Shown here in pieces: positions 1 to 10,109 of a stretch of 64,000 nt of DNA (position 1 is its first letter; the number at the start of each line of letters is the position of its first letter). The DNA comes from [Mycobacterium] stephanolepidis (GTDB lineage Bacteria; Actinomycetota; Actinomycetes; Mycobacteriales; Mycobacteriaceae), in the NCBI RefSeq assembly GCF_002356335.1, contig NZ_AP018165.1, positions 2,604,001 through 2,668,000 on the forward strand. Reading direction: 5' to 3'. Position numbers and translations under genes: made by a program. Below the pieces are notes generated by a model. It did not search any database. It worked only from the letters and a program-made list of their open reading frames with translations, and was not told where the DNA came from.

Positions 1-53
1 GACGAGAGCCGTCAGGAACTATAGACGGGCCCCTGTCCTGCAGTGTTGCCGGG

Positions 54-70
54 TTGCTAATCTTTGCAAG
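54..70 (+). promoter_or_regulatory. possible ArsR operator upstream of the ArsR gene
   Basis: A short imperfect dyad, TTGC then eight bases then GCAA, lies about 30 bases before the ArsR start codon. ArsR-family repressors commonly bind dyads in their own promoters. The arms are only four bases, so this is a weak candidate. Confidence 0.2.
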
Positions 71-96
71 TTGTTGTGTGGTGAGGTGGACTGGAT

Positions 97-498
97 ATGG
101 ATGCGCGTCAACCGCTGTATCGGATGAAGGCGGATTTCTTCAAGACATTGGGCCATCCGGTGCGGATTCGGGTGCTCGAGCTGCTCAGCGAGCGCGATCA
201 AGCCGTGTCGGAAATGCTGCCCGAAGTGGGTATCGAGGCGGCCAACCTGTCGCAGCAGCTGGCCGTACTGCGGCGTGCCGGCCTGGTGACCGCCCGCCGC
301 GAAGGACTGTCCGTGCTGTACACACTGACTTCACCGCGCGTAGCCGAGTTACTGGCGACCGCACGCAAGATCTTGACCGGTGTGGTGGCCGATCAAGCCG
401 AATGGCTCGACTCCGCCGATCCCGTCGTGCCCGAGCTGGCCGATGCCGCAGCGACCCGACTCGCAGACTCAGCCGCCCAGGCAGCCCGGCCCGAGTAG
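97..498 (+). CDS. ArsR/SmtB-family transcriptional regulator
   Basis: A 133-residue winged-helix repressor. The N-terminal half has the ArsR pattern: [17 protein letters not shown], then a recognition helix around [20 protein letters not shown], then the wing GLSVLYTL. No clear paired-cysteine metal site (CxC) is visible, so the inducer is unknown. The ATG gives the natural ArsR N-terminus. The 3' end overlaps the convergent end of dnaE1 by about 30 bases. Such genes often regulate a neighbouring transporter, but its target would lie outside the window. The family call is firm; the ligand is unknown. Confidence 0.85.
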   Translation: MDARQPLYRMKADFFKTLGHPVRIRVLELLSERDQAVSEMLPEVGIEAANLSQQLAVLRRAGLVTARREGLSVLYTLTSPRVAELLATARKILTGVVADQAEWLDSADPVVPELADAAATRLADSAAQAARPE

Positions 499-3400
499 CG
501 CCTTGAGGTCACCCATCAGAGCCGATGATGGCGTCACCCGAAGCGACTGATCGAGTTCGAGCGTGGTGACACGCTCTCCGCTGATCAAACGCAGATGAAC
601 CTGGTTGGTCCCGGGATGCCGCGCCAACACCTGCTTGAGTGCGGTCACCTTGTCGATGGTGCACTGACGTGTCGGCAGCGTGACCGCAACCGGACGATCG
701 TCGGAGGCCTGCGAAAAGTCTGGCACCACAAGGTCGTTGGCAATCAGCGAAATCCGGTCATCACGGATCGCCACCTTCGCGTTCACCAGAACGACGGCGT
801 CATCGGCGATCTCGGCGCCGTACACCGAATAGGCCTGCGGGAAGAAGAGCACCTCGATGCCACCGGTGAGGTCCTCGAGTTGCGCGGAAGCCCAAGGCAT
901 TCCGTTCTTATTAACCCGACGGTTGACCGAGGCGAGGATCCCGCCCACGCGCACCTGAGTGTCGTTGGCGATGTCGCCTTCGAGGATCGTTGGGATCTGG
1001 GTGTCGGTCTGGCGACCCAGCAGGTGCGCCACTCCGTTGAGCGGGTGCCCGGATACGTACAGCCCCAGCATCTCTCGCTCGAGCGCGAGTTTATGTTTCT
1101 CTTCCCATTCCTCGTCGGGCACCTTGATGGCGAACACACTGGATGCGTCGGCATCGTCGTCCCCCGCGCCGCCGAAGAGGTCGAACTGCCCCATCGCTTC
1201 GGCCTTCTTGGTGCCCAACACCGAGTCGACGGCATCGGATTGGACGAGAAAAAGCCCCTTGCGGGAATGCCCCAGCGAGTCGAAGGCACCGGCCTTCACC
1301 AGCGATTCCGTGACCTTCTTATTGCAGGCCGCGATGTCGATCTTGTGCAGATAGTCGGAGAAATCGGTGAAGGCGCCCTTCGATTCCCGGGTCGCTATCA
1401 GCGACTGGACCACGTTGGCGCCGACATTTCGCACGCCGCCGAGCCCGTAGCGGATGTCTTCCCCCACCGAGGCGAAGTTGTGGACCGACTCGTTGACGTC
1501 TGGCGGTAGCACCGTGATGCCCAGCCGACGGCAATCGGCGAGGTAGATGGCCGCCTTGTCCTTGTCGTCACCCACGGAGGTAAGCAGCCCGGCCATGTAC
1601 TCGCCGGGGTAGTTGGCCTTGAGGTAGGCAGTCCAGAACGACACCAATCCGTAGCCGGCGGCGTGCGACTTGTTGAACGCGTATCCGGCGAACGGAAGAA
1701 TGGTGTCCCACAGCGCCTTCACGGCCTTCTCGGAGAAGCCGTTGTTGGTCATGCCCTCATAGAAGCCCTTGTACTCGGCTTCCAGCACTTCAAGCTTCTT
1801 CTTGCCCATGGCCTTGCGGAGCGCATCGGCCTTACCCATGGAGTACGAGGCAACCTTCTGGGCGATGAACATGATCTGCTCTTGGTAGACGATCAGACCG
1901 TAGGTCTCCGAGAGGATGTCCCTGAGCGGCTCCTCCAGTTCGGGGTGAATGGGCTTGATCGGCTGACGACCGTTCTTGCGGTCGGCGTAGTCGTTGTGTG
2001 CGTTCATGCCCATCGGGCCGGGGCGGTACAGCGCCAGCACGGCGACGATGTCGTTGAATCCGGTGGGCTGCATGCGGCGCAGCAGATCCCGCATGGGGCC
2101 GCCGTCGAGCTGAAACACGCCGAGAGTGTCACCGCGGGAGAGCAATTCGTACGTGGCCGGATCTTCCAGTGGCAGATGATCGAGGTCCAGATCTATGCCC
2201 CTGTTGGCCTTGATGTTGTCCAGCGCATCACCGATGACGGTCAGGTTGCGCAAACCCAGGAAGTCCATCTTCAGCAGGCCGATGGCCTCACACGACGGAT
2301 AGTCCCAGCCGGTGATGATGGCGCCGTCTTGCGCGCGCCGCCACAGCGGAATGGCGTCGGTGAGCGGCTCCGAGCTCATGATGACGGCACATGCGTGCAC
2401 ACCGGCGTTGCGGATCAGGCCTTCCAGACCGCGGGCGGTCTGATAGATGGTCCGCACATCGGGATCGGTGTCGATCAGGGTGCGAACCTCGGCGGCCTCT
2501 TTGTACCGCTCGTGCTCGGGGTCGGTGATACCCGAAAGTGGGATGTCCTTGGCCATGATGGGCGGTGGCAGCGCCTTGGTGATCCGGTCCGCGATGGCGA
2601 ATCCGGGCTGTCCGTAGTGGATACGCGCCGAGTCCTTCAGCGCCGCTTTGGTCTTAATGGTGCCGAAGGTGATGACCTGTGCGACCCGGTCACTGCCCCA
2701 CTTGTCCGTGGCGTACCGGACCATCTCTCCGCGGCGACGATCGTCGAAGTCGATATCGATATCGGGTGCCGACGGTCGTTCCGGATTCAGGAAGCGCTCG
2801 AACAGCAGCCCGTGCGGGATGGGGTCGATGTTGGTGATGCCGAGCGCGTAGGCGACCAGCGATCCGGCCGCCGATCCACGACCCGGGCCCACCCTGATAC
2901 CGACTTCCTTGGCATGCGTGACCAGGTCACCAACGACCAAGAAGTATGCGGGGAAACCCTTTTGCTTGATGACGTCGAGCTCATAGTGCGCACGGGTGAA
3001 GTACTCGTCGGGCACTCCGCCGGGGACGCCGTGGAAACGATGCTCCAGTCCACGGTCCACCTCCTTGCGCAGCCAGGAGTCCTGGTCTTCGCCCTCGGGC
3101 ACCGGGAACACCGGCATACGGTCCTTGAAGCTCCAGACGTCTTCGTACGACTGCACCCGCTCGGCGATGAGCAAGGTGTTGTCACATGCGCCGGGGACGG
3201 AGTCATCCCAGAGGTCACGCATCTCGGACGCCGGCTTCAGGAAGTAGCCGTCGCCGTCGAACTTGAAGCGCGTGGGGTCCGACATGGTCTTGCCGGTCTG
3301 CACACATAGCAGTGCTTCGTGGTTGTGCGAGTGATCCTTGGTGACGTAGTGACAGTCGTTGGTGGCCAGCGGAGGTATGCCGAGCTTCTTGCCCAACTCC

Positions 3401-4026
3401 AGCAGTCCCTCACGCACCCGGCGTTCGATGGACAGCCCGTGGTCCATCAGCTCCAGGAAGAAGTTCTCCTTGCCAAAGATCTGCTGCCATTTGGCGGCGG
3501 CTTCGAGTGCTTCTGCCTCCTGACCGAGACGAAGCCGGGTCTGCACCTCACCGGAAGGACATCCGGTGGTGGCGATGATGCCGCTCGAGTGCTCGGCGAT
3601 GAGCTCGGCGTCCATGCGCGCCCATTTGCCCAGCTGGCCCTCGAACGAGGCCATCGAGGACAGCTTGAACAGGTTGCGCAGGCCTGTCGCGTTCTCAGCG
3701 ACCATCGTCATGTGGGTGTACGAACCCGAGCCGGACACGTCATCGGACTTCTGACCAGGATCGCCCCAGAAGACACGCTTGGTGTCGAACCGAGAGGCGG
3801 GCGCGATGTAGGCCTCGATGCCGATGATGGGCTTGACCCCGGTGGCGCTGGCGACGTTGTAGAACTCGCTGGCGCCGTACATGTTGCCGTGGTCGGTCAT
3901 GCCGACTGCCGTCATGCCGAGGCGCTCAACCTCGGCAAGCATCGGCTTGATCTTCGCGGCACCATCGAGCATCGAGTACTCGGTGTGGTTGTGCAGGTGC
4001 ACGAACGAAGAATTCGAGGAGCTCAC
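469..4026 (-). CDS. dnaE1: DNA polymerase III alpha subunit, replicative type
   Basis: This 1185-residue protein is the catalytic subunit of the replicative polymerase. The N-terminal PHP domain begins [17 protein letters not shown] and contains MTDHGNMYG; in mycobacterial DnaE1 this domain provides 3'-5' proofreading. The C-family palm carries the catalytic aspartates in PDIDIDFDD (about residue 430). The helix-hairpin-helix region and OB fold follow ([16 protein letters not shown] near residue 1040). Length matches actinobacterial DnaE1. The start is a GTG at 4026 giving [14 protein letters not shown]. DnaE2 (ImuC) is shorter and lacks this form of PHP motif, so DnaE1 is the better call. 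Confidence 0.97.
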   Translation of the reverse strand: MSSSNSSFVHLHNHTEYSMLDGAAKIKPMLAEVERLGMTAVGMTDHGNMYGASEFYNVASATGVKPIIGIEAYIAPASRFDTKRVFWGDPGQKSDDVSGSGSYTHMTMVAENATGLRNLFKLSSMASFEGQLGKWARMDAELIAEHSSGIIATTGCPSGEVQTRLRLGQEAEALEAAAKWQQIFGKENFFLELMDHGLSIERRVREGLLELGKKLGIPPLATNDCHYVTKDHSHNHEALLCVQTGKTMSDPTRFKFDGDGYFLKPASEMRDLWDDSVPGACDNTLLIAERVQSYEDVWSFKDRMPVFPVPEGEDQDSWLRKEVDRGLEHRFHGVPGGVPDEYFTRAHYELDVIKQKGFPAYFLVVGDLVTHAKEVGIRVGPGRGSAAGSLVAYALGITNIDPIPHGLLFERFLNPERPSAPDIDIDFDDRRRGEMVRYATDKWGSDRVAQVITFGTIKTKAALKDSARIHYGQPGFAIADRITKALPPPIMAKDIPLSGITDPEHERYKEAAEVRTLIDTDPDVRTIYQTARGLEGLIRNAGVHACAVIMSSEPLTDAIPLWRRAQDGAIITGWDYPSCEAIGLLKMDFLGLRNLTVIGDALDNIKANRGIDLDLDHLPLEDPATYELLSRGDTLGVFQLDGGPMRDLLRRMQPTGFNDIVAVLALYRPGPMGMNAHNDYADRKNGRQPIKPIHPELEEPLRDILSETYGLIVYQEQIMFIAQKVASYSMGKADALRKAMGKKKLEVLEAEYKGFYEGMTNNGFSEKAVKALWDTILPFAGYAFNKSHAAGYGLVSFWTAYLKANYPGEYMAGLLTSVGDDKDKAAIYLADCRRLGITVLPPDVNESVHNFASVGEDIRYGLGGVRNVGANVVQSLIATRESKGAFTDFSDYLHKIDIAACNKKVTESLVKAGAFDSLGHSRKGLFLVQSDAVDSVLGTKKAEAMGQFDLFGGAGDDDADASSVFAIKVPDEEWEEKHKLALEREMLGLYVSGHPLNGVAHLLGRQTDTQIPTILEGDIANDTQVRVGGILASVNRRVNKNGMPWASAQLEDLTGGIEVLFFPQAYSVYGAEIADDAVVLVNAKVAIRDDRISLIANDLVVPDFSQASDDRPVAVTLPTRQCTIDKVTALKQVLARHPGTNQVHLRLISGERVTTLELDQSLRVTPSSALMGDLKALLGPGCLGG

Positions 4027-4131
4027 ACGTGCCTTTCGTACCGACCCACGATTGGGGCGTCAATCGCTAGAGGGGTCAGTTTATGGCGAGGGTCCGACAG
4101 TCCCGGGCGTGTCGGGGGTGTGTCGCCCGGC

Positions 4132-4517
4132 TCATCCAGCTACCCGAATCACAGCGGTCACAAAAGCCCCGTCAGCAACGATCAAGACCTGTTTCGCCGA
4201 CGAGTCCTCGCACGGGTGGCGGCTGACGACGCAGGTGTCTCCAAAAGTCTCGAAGTACCGTGGCCGGGCTCCAACAGCCGCGACCCGGTTGGGCTCAGAA
4301 ATGCCCCGCTGCAGTGGTGGATGCCATGCGCTCGCACCTCGGCGCCAAGTCCCAGCTCGTCGAGCGCCCGCATCGCGTTGGGCCAGACACTGATACCGCA
4401 ACCGACCTCGGTGAACCTCTCCCGTTGTTCGAAAAGCGTCACCTCATGGCCCGCCTGCGTCAGGCTGATCGTCGCGGTCAATCCACCGAGGCCGCCACCG
4501 ATGACCGCAATGCGCAC
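4132..4517 (-). pseudogene. remnant of FAD-dependent monooxygenase
   Basis: From a GTG at 4517 the translation reads VRIAVIGGGLGGLTA, a perfect Rossmann FAD-binding start, and continues with EVTLFEQRERFTEVGCGISVWPNAMRALDELGL, typical of salicylate-hydroxylase-like flavoproteins. After about 90 residues the frame is lost. A second frame down to 4132 holds a degraded piece ending IVADGAFVTAVIRVAG, which resembles the GADG motif of the same family. The usual protein is about 390 residues, so most of the gene has been deleted and frameshifted. It cannot make a functional enzyme. Confidence 0.75.
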
Positions 4518-4572
4518 CGCGCGACCGTAACTCTCCGCAGCGCGATGGCGCGCCGACGATGGCGGCTGTGTG

Positions 4573-5487
4573 TCAGGTCGTGGCGGGCTGCACCCGGCGC
4601 GCACTGCGCACCACGTCGACGGTGAAGACCACCAGCGCCGCCCAGATCAGGGCAAAGCCGGCCCAGCGCTCCGGGGGCATCGCCTCGTGCTTGACCAGTA
4701 CACCCCAGAGCATCTGCAGCGACGGCGTCAGGTACTGCAGCAACCCAAGGGTTACCAATGGAATACGTTGTGCCGCAATCCCGAACATCAGCAGTGGCAG
4801 CGCCGTCACCACACCGCTGAACACGATCAGCGCGGTGTGACCGTGGGTGTAACCAAGGAAGTGCTGCTGCCCGGTGAGACCGAGAAACGCCACATAGGCC
4901 AGCGCGAACGGTGCCGCGACGATTCCCTCGGCAGTCAGGCTCACGCGCGGATCGACGGTCACCGTCTTCTTGATGGCTCCATATCCGGCGAACGAGACGG
5001 CCAGTACCAACGTGATGACCGGCAGCTGTCCGTAGTTGATGGTGAGCACGATGACCGCGGTGACTGCCAGCACCAGGGCCAGCAGCTGCCATCTGCTGAG
5101 CGGCTCCCGGAAGATCAGTACGCCCAACAACACCGTCACCAATGGGTTGACGAAGTATCCGAGCGCGGCGTCCAGGACGTGCCCCGAGTTGACGGCATAG
5201 ATGTAGACACCCCAGTTGAGGGCGATAAGCACCGAGGCACCCGCCAGGAGAAGCCAGTTGCGCGGCCCCATCGCGATGAGATCGCGCAATCGCCGAGAGA
5301 TGGCGACGACGGTCAGCATCAACAGCAGCGTCCAGATCATCCGGTGCGCCAGGATCTCCAGCGCACTGGCCGGCTTCAGCAGAGGGAAGAACGCGGGAAA
5401 CAATCCCCACATGAAGTAGGCGGCCGCACCGAACAGGTATCCGGACTTCAGACGACTCTCTTGGGAAGCGGCGATCGCCCCACTCAT
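4573..5487 (-). CDS. rarD: RarD-like EamA-family transporter
   Basis: An integral membrane protein of about 304 residues with roughly ten hydrophobic segments. The opening [35 protein letters not shown] is characteristic of RarD-type EamA/DMT permeases, and [24 protein letters not shown] is another family hallmark. The substrate is unknown (chloramphenicol sensitivity in the founding member, metabolite export in relatives). The ATG at 5487 shares four bases with the stop of the upstream pseudouridine synthase gene, supporting cotranscription and deciding the start over a longer upstream frame. Confidence 0.9.
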   Translation of the reverse strand: MSGAIAASQESRLKSGYLFGAAAYFMWGLFPAFFPLLKPASALEILAHRMIWTLLLMLTVVAISRRLRDLIAMGPRNWLLLAGASVLIALNWGVYIYAVNSGHVLDAALGYFVNPLVTVLLGVLIFREPLSRWQLLALVLAVTAVIVLTINYGQLPVITLVLAVSFAGYGAIKKTVTVDPRVSLTAEGIVAAPFALAYVAFLGLTGQQHFLGYTHGHTALIVFSGVVTALPLLMFGIAAQRIPLVTLGLLQYLTPSLQMLWGVLVKHEAMPPERWAGFALIWAALVVFTVDVVRSARRVQPATT

Positions 5488-6401
5488 CGCAGGACGTCGA
5501 GCGCGTGCGCCAGATCGTCCGGATAGTCGCTGGTGATCTCCATCCAGCGGCCATCGCCCGGATGCGTGAATGCCAGCGATTTGGCGTGCAGCCATTGCCG
5601 TTCCAGCCCGAGCTTGGCAGCCAGCGTTGGATCCGCGCCATAGGTCAGATCACCGCAGCAGGGATGTTTGATGGCCGAAAAATGCACCCGGATCTGGTGG
5701 GTGCGACCGGTTTCCAGGTGTATGTCCAACAGGCTGGCCGCCACGAACGCTTCAAGGGTGTCGTAGTGGGTGATCGAATGACGTCCGTCCTCGACGACGG
5801 CGAACTTCCAGTCGTGTCCCCGGTGCCGCCCGATGGGGGCATCGATGGTGCCGCTGGACGGGTCCGGATGTCCTTGCACGAGAGCGTGATAACGCTTCTC
5901 CACGCGCCGGTACTTGAAGGCCCGTTTGAGCTCGGTGTAAGCCTTCTCCGACAACGCGACAACCATCACGCCCGAGGTGCCGACGTCCAGGCGGTGCACG
6001 ATTCCCTTGCGTTCCGGCACACCTGAGGTAGTCATCCGGAACCCGGCGGCGGCGAGCCCGCCGAGCACGGTGGGACCGCTCCAGCCGACAGAGGCGTGGG
6101 CCGCGACGCCCGCTGGTTTGTCGACGGCAACCAGATCGTCATCGGCGTACAGAATTTTCATACCCTCGATGGCCTCGACCCGATTCTCCGGCGGGGCCTT
6201 GGGTTCGGGGAGAGTGACCTCCAGCCAGGTGCCCGCGGTGAGTTTCTCGGACTTGGTGACCACAACACCATCGAGAAGCACCGCGCCCTCTTCGGCGAGA
6301 GTGGCCGCGGCCGTGCGCGACAGCCCGAGCAGGCGTGCCAGCCCGGCGTCGACCCGCATGCCGGACAGGCCGTCGGGCACCGGCAGAGAACGCGAGGTCA
6401 T
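5484..6401 (-). CDS. RluD-type RNA pseudouridine synthase
   Basis: A 305-residue enzyme that isomerises uridines in large-subunit rRNA. An N-terminal S4 RNA-binding domain ([31 protein letters not shown], about residues 14-75) precedes the RluA/RluD catalytic domain, which has [14 protein letters not shown] with the catalytic aspartate. [23 protein letters not shown] is the conserved uridine-pocket motif. The start is the ATG at 6401, which overlaps the lspA stop by four bases (TCAT on the plus strand). A longer frame upstream reads through lspA and is rejected. It corresponds to M. tuberculosis Rv1540. Confidence 0.94.
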   Translation of the reverse strand: MTSRSLPVPDGLSGMRVDAGLARLLGLSRTAAATLAEEGAVLLDGVVVTKSEKLTAGTWLEVTLPEPKAPPENRVEAIEGMKILYADDDLVAVDKPAGVAAHASVGWSGPTVLGGLAAAGFRMTTSGVPERKGIVHRLDVGTSGVMVVALSEKAYTELKRAFKYRRVEKRYHALVQGHPDPSSGTIDAPIGRHRGHDWKFAVVEDGRHSITHYDTLEAFVAASLLDIHLETGRTHQIRVHFSAIKHPCCGDLTYGADPTLAAKLGLERQWLHAKSLAFTHPGDGRWMEITSDYPDDLAHALDVLR

Positions 6402-7033
6402 ATTGGCTTGATCTGGGAAGCCTGCGCGTCGGCGTCGTCCGGCGTCGTCGAGTCGTCGGTGCTCGATGCTTCTCCCGTCGAGCGCTCGTCGGTGCTCGAT
6501 ACTCCTCGCGTCGAGCGCTCGTCGGAGTCGTAGTCGTAGCCGAACAGCGACAGCGCCACCAGCAGGATCGCCCCACCTACCACCGCCGGGTCGGCGACAT
6601 TGAAGACAGGCCACCACCCCACCGAGAGGAAGTCGACCACGTGACCGCGCAGGGGTCCGGGCCCCCGAAAGAACCTGTCGACGAGATTGCCCAGCGCACC
6701 GCCGAGGATCATCCCCAAACCGATCGCCCACCACGTCGAGACCAACCGGCGTCCGATGAGCAGGATTCCCACCACGACCGACATGGCGATGAGGGTCAGA
6801 ACCCAGGTGTATCCGGTGGCGAAGGAGAACGCGGCGCCCGAGTTACGCACCAGCGTCCAGCTGACGGTGTCGCCGATGATGGGCACCGGTTTGCCGGGCT
6901 GCAGCAGTTTGACGGCGAGGACCTTGCTGACGACGTCCACCGCGAGTACCACCGCCGCCACGATGAGCAGCAGTTTTATCCGCCGCTTGGGCTTCGGGGC
7001 GGTTTCGGGCTCGTCACTCACGTCACCCATCAT
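6398..7033 (-). CDS. lspA: lipoprotein signal peptidase (signal peptidase II)
   Basis: LspA cleaves the signal peptide of prolipoproteins after lipid attachment. The 211-residue protein has four predicted membrane helices. The conserved RNSGAAFSF motif and the two catalytic aspartates are present, in GALGNLVDR and [11 protein letters not shown]. It starts with two consecutive ATG codons at 7033. The soluble C-terminal tail of about 40 residues is unusual: it is acidic and Ser/Thr-rich and contains a repeated DERST..SST unit encoded by a short tandem DNA repeat. The gene heads the lspA/rluD-like/rarD overlapping set. Confidence 0.95.
   Translation of the reverse strand: MMGDVSDEPETAPKPKRRIKLLLIVAAVVLAVDVVSKVLAVKLLQPGKPVPIIGDTVSWTLVRNSGAAFSFATGYTWVLTLIAMSVVVGILLIGRRLVSTWWAIGLGMILGGALGNLVDRFFRGPGPLRGHVVDFLSVGWWPVFNVADPAVVGGAILLVALSLFGYDYDSDERSTRGVSSTDERSTGEASSTDDSTTPDDADAQASQIKPI
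6445..6530. repeat. 33-bp tandem repeat in the lspA 3' end
   Basis: About two and a half copies of a unit near GTCGAGCGCTCGTCGGTGCT followed by CGATACTCCTCGC. The unit contains the palindrome CGAGCGCTCG and is a multiple of three, so lspA stays in frame and gains an 11-residue repeat. Copies differ at a few positions. Confidence 0.75.
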
Positions 7034-7071
7034 CCCTTACTCGGTGAGGCGCTTTGCGCAGCGTGTCTGCG

Positions 7072-8049
7072 ATGATCGCCGCTGTGCCCGACGCTCTTCG
7101 CCCCAAAGGCTCATCGCCGACCCTTGTGCTGCTGACCACCGGCGGAACCATCGCGACCGAGGTCGGCAGTGACGGCATCGCCCGGCACCGCAGTTCAGGC
7201 GATGAGCTACTCGCGGCGTCAGGGTACGGCGAGGTCGTGGTCGACGATCTGATGACGATCGACAGCTCGGAAATGACCCCGCAGCGCTGGCAGCAGATCG
7301 CCGCGTCAATCCGCGGTCATATCGCCGGCGGCGCCTCCGGAGTCGTCATCGCGCACGGCACGGACACCCTGGAGGAGACCGCACTCTGGCTCGCGCTGAC
7401 CTGCGCAGTGCCGGTGCCCGTGGTGCTCACCGGGGCGCAACGCAGCGGCGACCACCCTGAATCCGACGGTCCGGGAAATCTTCGCGACGCGTTGACGGTG
7501 GCCGCGAGCGGCGAGACTCTGGGCGTGGTGGTGTGCTTCGCCGGGCAGGTGTACGCGGCGCCTGGCCTGCGCAAGATCGACCTGGCGGACCCCGCCGGAT
7601 TCGCCGGTTCCACCACTGTTGGACATGTGCGCGACGGCGTGTTCGTTCGCGGCGGCAATGCCCCCGCACCATTCCTTGGCACCGTGACCCGCGCCGCGTT
7701 ACCCCGCGTCGACATCGTGAGCCTGTACCCGGGCGCCGACGCGGTGGCGCTCGACTCCTACGTGCGAGCCGGCGCCCAGGGACTGGTGCTGGAATCCATG
7801 GGCGCGGGCAATGCCAATGATGTTGTCATCGAGGCGGTTTCGCGTCTCGTGGAGAACGGGATACGGGTGCTGGTGACCACCCGGGTGCCAGGTGGCGCGT
7901 TGGCAGCCGGATATGCGCCGGGCCAGAGATTGATCGATGCCGGCGCGGTGGTGGTGCCCCGGCTACGTTCCGCGCAGGCGCGCGTGCTGTTGATGGCGGC
8001 GCTGGCCACCGGATCAGATCTCCGTGCCGTCATCGACCGGCTCGGCTGA
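7072..8049 (+). CDS. ansA: L-asparaginase
   Basis: Hydrolyses asparagine to aspartate and ammonia. The two catalytic elements are visible: TTGGTIATE near residue 20, with the nucleophilic threonine, and [11 protein letters not shown] near residue 90, with the Thr-Asp pair. LTGAQR and [10 protein letters not shown] are further family motifs. From the ATG at 7072 the protein is 325 residues, normal for bacterial type I/II enzymes. A TTG at 7054 and a GTG at 7084 are alternative starts. No signal peptide is obvious. The gene is divergent from lspA and overlaps the convergent polymerase gene by 36 bases. It corresponds to M. tuberculosis Rv1538c. Confidence 0.93.
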   Translation: MIAAVPDALRPKGSSPTLVLLTTGGTIATEVGSDGIARHRSSGDELLAASGYGEVVVDDLMTIDSSEMTPQRWQQIAASIRGHIAGGASGVVIAHGTDTLEETALWLALTCAVPVPVVLTGAQRSGDHPESDGPGNLRDALTVAASGETLGVVVCFAGQVYAAPGLRKIDLADPAGFAGSTTVGHVRDGVFVRGGNAPAPFLGTVTRAALPRVDIVSLYPGADAVALDSYVRAGAQGLVLESMGAGNANDVVIEAVSRLVENGIRVLVTTRVPGGALAAGYAPGQRLIDAGAVVVPRLRSAQARVLLMAALATGSDLRAVIDRLG

Positions 8050-9384
8050 CTCCTGCGGCCAGTCCAAACTGGCCACGGGGTCGGCGCGGGTGACACCCGG
8101 ATCATCGACACCGAAGGTGCGCGCGATGCCGGGCCCGCTGCCACGTGTCTCGAATCTCACGGTCATGACGCCATGTCCGGTGCCCTGGATCCAACCGTGT
8201 CCGAACTCGGGATGACTGACGTCGTCACCGACGCCCCAGCTCACCACGCGTGGTTCCGGCGCGGCGACGGCCGATGCGGACTCATCGGTTTCGGCGATTG
8301 ATTCGGTCTGGTCCAGGTCGGGAAACAGTGAGGCCTGCTGGGTATCGGAGAATCCCGAGAATCCCACGCCGACAAGGCGAATGGGACCGATCTCAACAGG
8401 GTCCAGCAGCAGTCGGCGAGCGGCTGACATCAGAACCGCCCGTTCAGTGGTGGCATAGGGCAAAGTCGCCGATCTGGTCAGGATGCTCATGTCCGAGCGG
8501 CGAAGTTTGACGGTGACAGTACGCACGCCGCGACCGTGCTTGATCAACCGTCGATGGGCGTGGGCGCCGATGGGTTCGATCGCCTCCCGCAATTGATCGA
8601 GAGTCGTCAGATCATCGGCAAAGGTGGATTCGGCGCTGATCTGTTTGGTCTCGGCACGTTCGGCGACCGGACGCTCATCGATCCCACGTGCGAGTTGGTG
8701 CAGAGCGGGGCCGATGGTGCCGCCCAGCACCGAGGCCAACTCGCCGGTCTGCAGCGCCGCGAACTGGCCAATAGTGTTGATTCCCAGACGGTTCAGCCGC
8801 TCTTCGGCAACGGGTCCGATCCCCCACAATTTGCGCACTGGCAGATCGTCGAGCAGTGAGCGTTCCTCCGTGGGAGCGATGATCCGCACCCCGTCGGGTT
8901 TGGCCAGTCCCGATGCAATCTTGGCGAGCTGCTTCCCGGACCCCGCCCCGACCGATGCGGTGAGCCCGGTCTCGGCGAGCACCCGGGAACGAAGTTCATC
9001 GATGTACTGGCCTACCGTTTCGGTTGTGGCCCCGGCCAGTTCGGCGGGTTCCCCGAAAGCCTCGTCGAAGGAGAGCTGTTCCAGAACCGGAATCATCGAT
9101 CGCACCGTCGCGAACACCCGTCGGCTCGCGACGCCGTACACCGCCCCGCGAGGCGGCAGCACAACGGCGGAGATGCCCACGAGGCGCCGCGCCTGGTGCA
9201 TGGGCATGGCCGAGCGGGCACCGAAAACCCGGGCCTCATAACTCGCACCGGCCACCACGCCCCGACCTCCCGTGCCGCCGACAAGGACCGGTCGCTCACG
9301 CAGGGTTGGCCGGGTCAGCTGCTCGACCGAGGCGAAGAAGGCGTCCATGTCGAGGTGCAGAACCCATCGACCGGCAGCACACAC
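8014..9384 (-). CDS. dinX: Y-family DNA polymerase (DinX/DinB type)
   Basis: A translesion polymerase of 456 residues. The palm motif [13 protein letters not shown] near the N-terminus and [10 protein letters not shown] near residue 100 carry the metal-binding acids. [17 protein letters not shown] and the helix-hairpin-helix [18 protein letters not shown] are also typical. The C-terminal third has the little-finger domain and an extra region ([28 protein letters not shown]) found in mycobacterial DinX-like proteins. No obvious beta-clamp peptide was identified by eye. The start is a GTG at 9384. Position next to ileS and ansA matches Rv1537 (dinX). Confidence 0.92.
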   Translation of the reverse strand: MCAAGRWVLHLDMDAFFASVEQLTRPTLRERPVLVGGTGGRGVVAGASYEARVFGARSAMPMHQARRLVGISAVVLPPRGAVYGVASRRVFATVRSMIPVLEQLSFDEAFGEPAELAGATTETVGQYIDELRSRVLAETGLTASVGAGSGKQLAKIASGLAKPDGVRIIAPTEERSLLDDLPVRKLWGIGPVAEERLNRLGINTIGQFAALQTGELASVLGGTIGPALHQLARGIDERPVAERAETKQISAESTFADDLTTLDQLREAIEPIGAHAHRRLIKHGRGVRTVTVKLRRSDMSILTRSATLPYATTERAVLMSAARRLLLDPVEIGPIRLVGVGFSGFSDTQQASLFPDLDQTESIAETDESASAVAAPEPRVVSWGVGDDVSHPEFGHGWIQGTGHGVMTVRFETRGSGPGIARTFGVDDPGVTRADPVASLDWPQESAEPVDDGTEI

Positions 9385-9452
9385 GCGATCATCGTATTGC
9401 GCAGGTCGGACGTGCCCTGTCCGGCGATACGGCCACGCTGAGCACCACGGTC

Positions 9453-9489
9453 GCCATTCGATGGCCGAACTCCGATAAGAAATGGCCGA
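9453..9489. repeat. paired ATGGCCGA repeats upstream of the methyltransferase gene
   Basis: ATGGCCGA occurs at 9461 and again at 9482, 21 bases apart, which is two helical turns. The first copy is also the right arm of the dyad GCCAT-TCG-ATGGC. This could be an operator for the methyltransferase gene that starts at 9532. No protein can be assigned. Confidence 0.3.
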
Positions 9490-9531
9490 ATCACGCTACT
9501 CGGACAGCCGATGCGTCCCTAGCCTGATGTC

Positions 9532-10101
9532 ATGGCAATGAATTTGGTGCACCGGTGGTGTTGTAGCTCGGAGATGTGGGCCCGCAAGACCGAGTCCCAG
9601 CTCCTGCCGTGGGCGCTGCAGGGCGTTGAACTCGGAGCGGACACCTTGGAGATCGGCCCCGGCTATGGCGCGAATCTGCGAGTGCTCACCAAACGCACCC
9701 CCCAGCTGACCGCCGTGGAGATCGACGACACCATGGCCTCGCGGCTCCAGCGGCTCTACAGCCATCAGGCGACCGTCATCCAGGGTGACGGCACCAAGCT
9801 CGGTTTTGACGACGACCGCTTCAGCTCCGTGGTGTGCTTCACCATGCTGCACCACGTCCCGACACCTGATCTGCAGGACCAGCTGTTCGCGCAGGCGCAC
9901 AGGGTGCTGGCCCCCGGCGGTGTCTTCGCCGGCAGCGACGGAGTACATTCCACGTTCTTCCGGCTGCTGCACATCGGTGACACCTACAACCCGGTGCCGA
10001 CGACATCACTGCCGGATCGCTTGCGGGCAGCAGGTTTCACCGATATCGAGCATCACCTCGACGGCGGCAATCAGCGCTGGCGCGCGGTTAAGGCCGCCTA
10101 G
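9532..10101 (+). CDS. class I SAM-dependent methyltransferase
   Basis: A 189-residue single-domain methyltransferase. Motif I is LEIGPGYGANLRVL (about residue 40), followed by an acidic residue in TAVEIDDTMA, GDGTKLGFDDDRFSSVVCFTMLHHV (motifs II and III) and HRVLAPGGVFAGSDG. There is no transmembrane or targeting segment. The substrate cannot be told: UbiE-like, small-molecule and lipid methyltransferases all share this core. It ends eight bases from the convergent end of ileS. Confidence 0.87.
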   Translation: MAMNLVHRWCCSSEMWARKTESQLLPWALQGVELGADTLEIGPGYGANLRVLTKRTPQLTAVEIDDTMASRLQRLYSHQATVIQGDGTKLGFDDDRFSSVVCFTMLHHVPTPDLQDQLFAQAHRVLAPGGVFAGSDGVHSTFFRLLHIGDTYNPVPTTSLPDRLRAAGFTDIEHHLDGGNQRWRAVKAA

Positions 10102-10109
10102 AGCCGGCG

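Noticed and set aside
1663..3309. 548-codon open frame opposite dnaE1
   Set aside because: Lies wholly inside the well-supported dnaE1 gene on the other strand; the translation shows no family motif.
4478..5641. 387-codon minus-strand frame overlapping rarD
   Set aside because: Alternative frame of rarD with no membrane segments; the other frame gives a perfect EamA protein.
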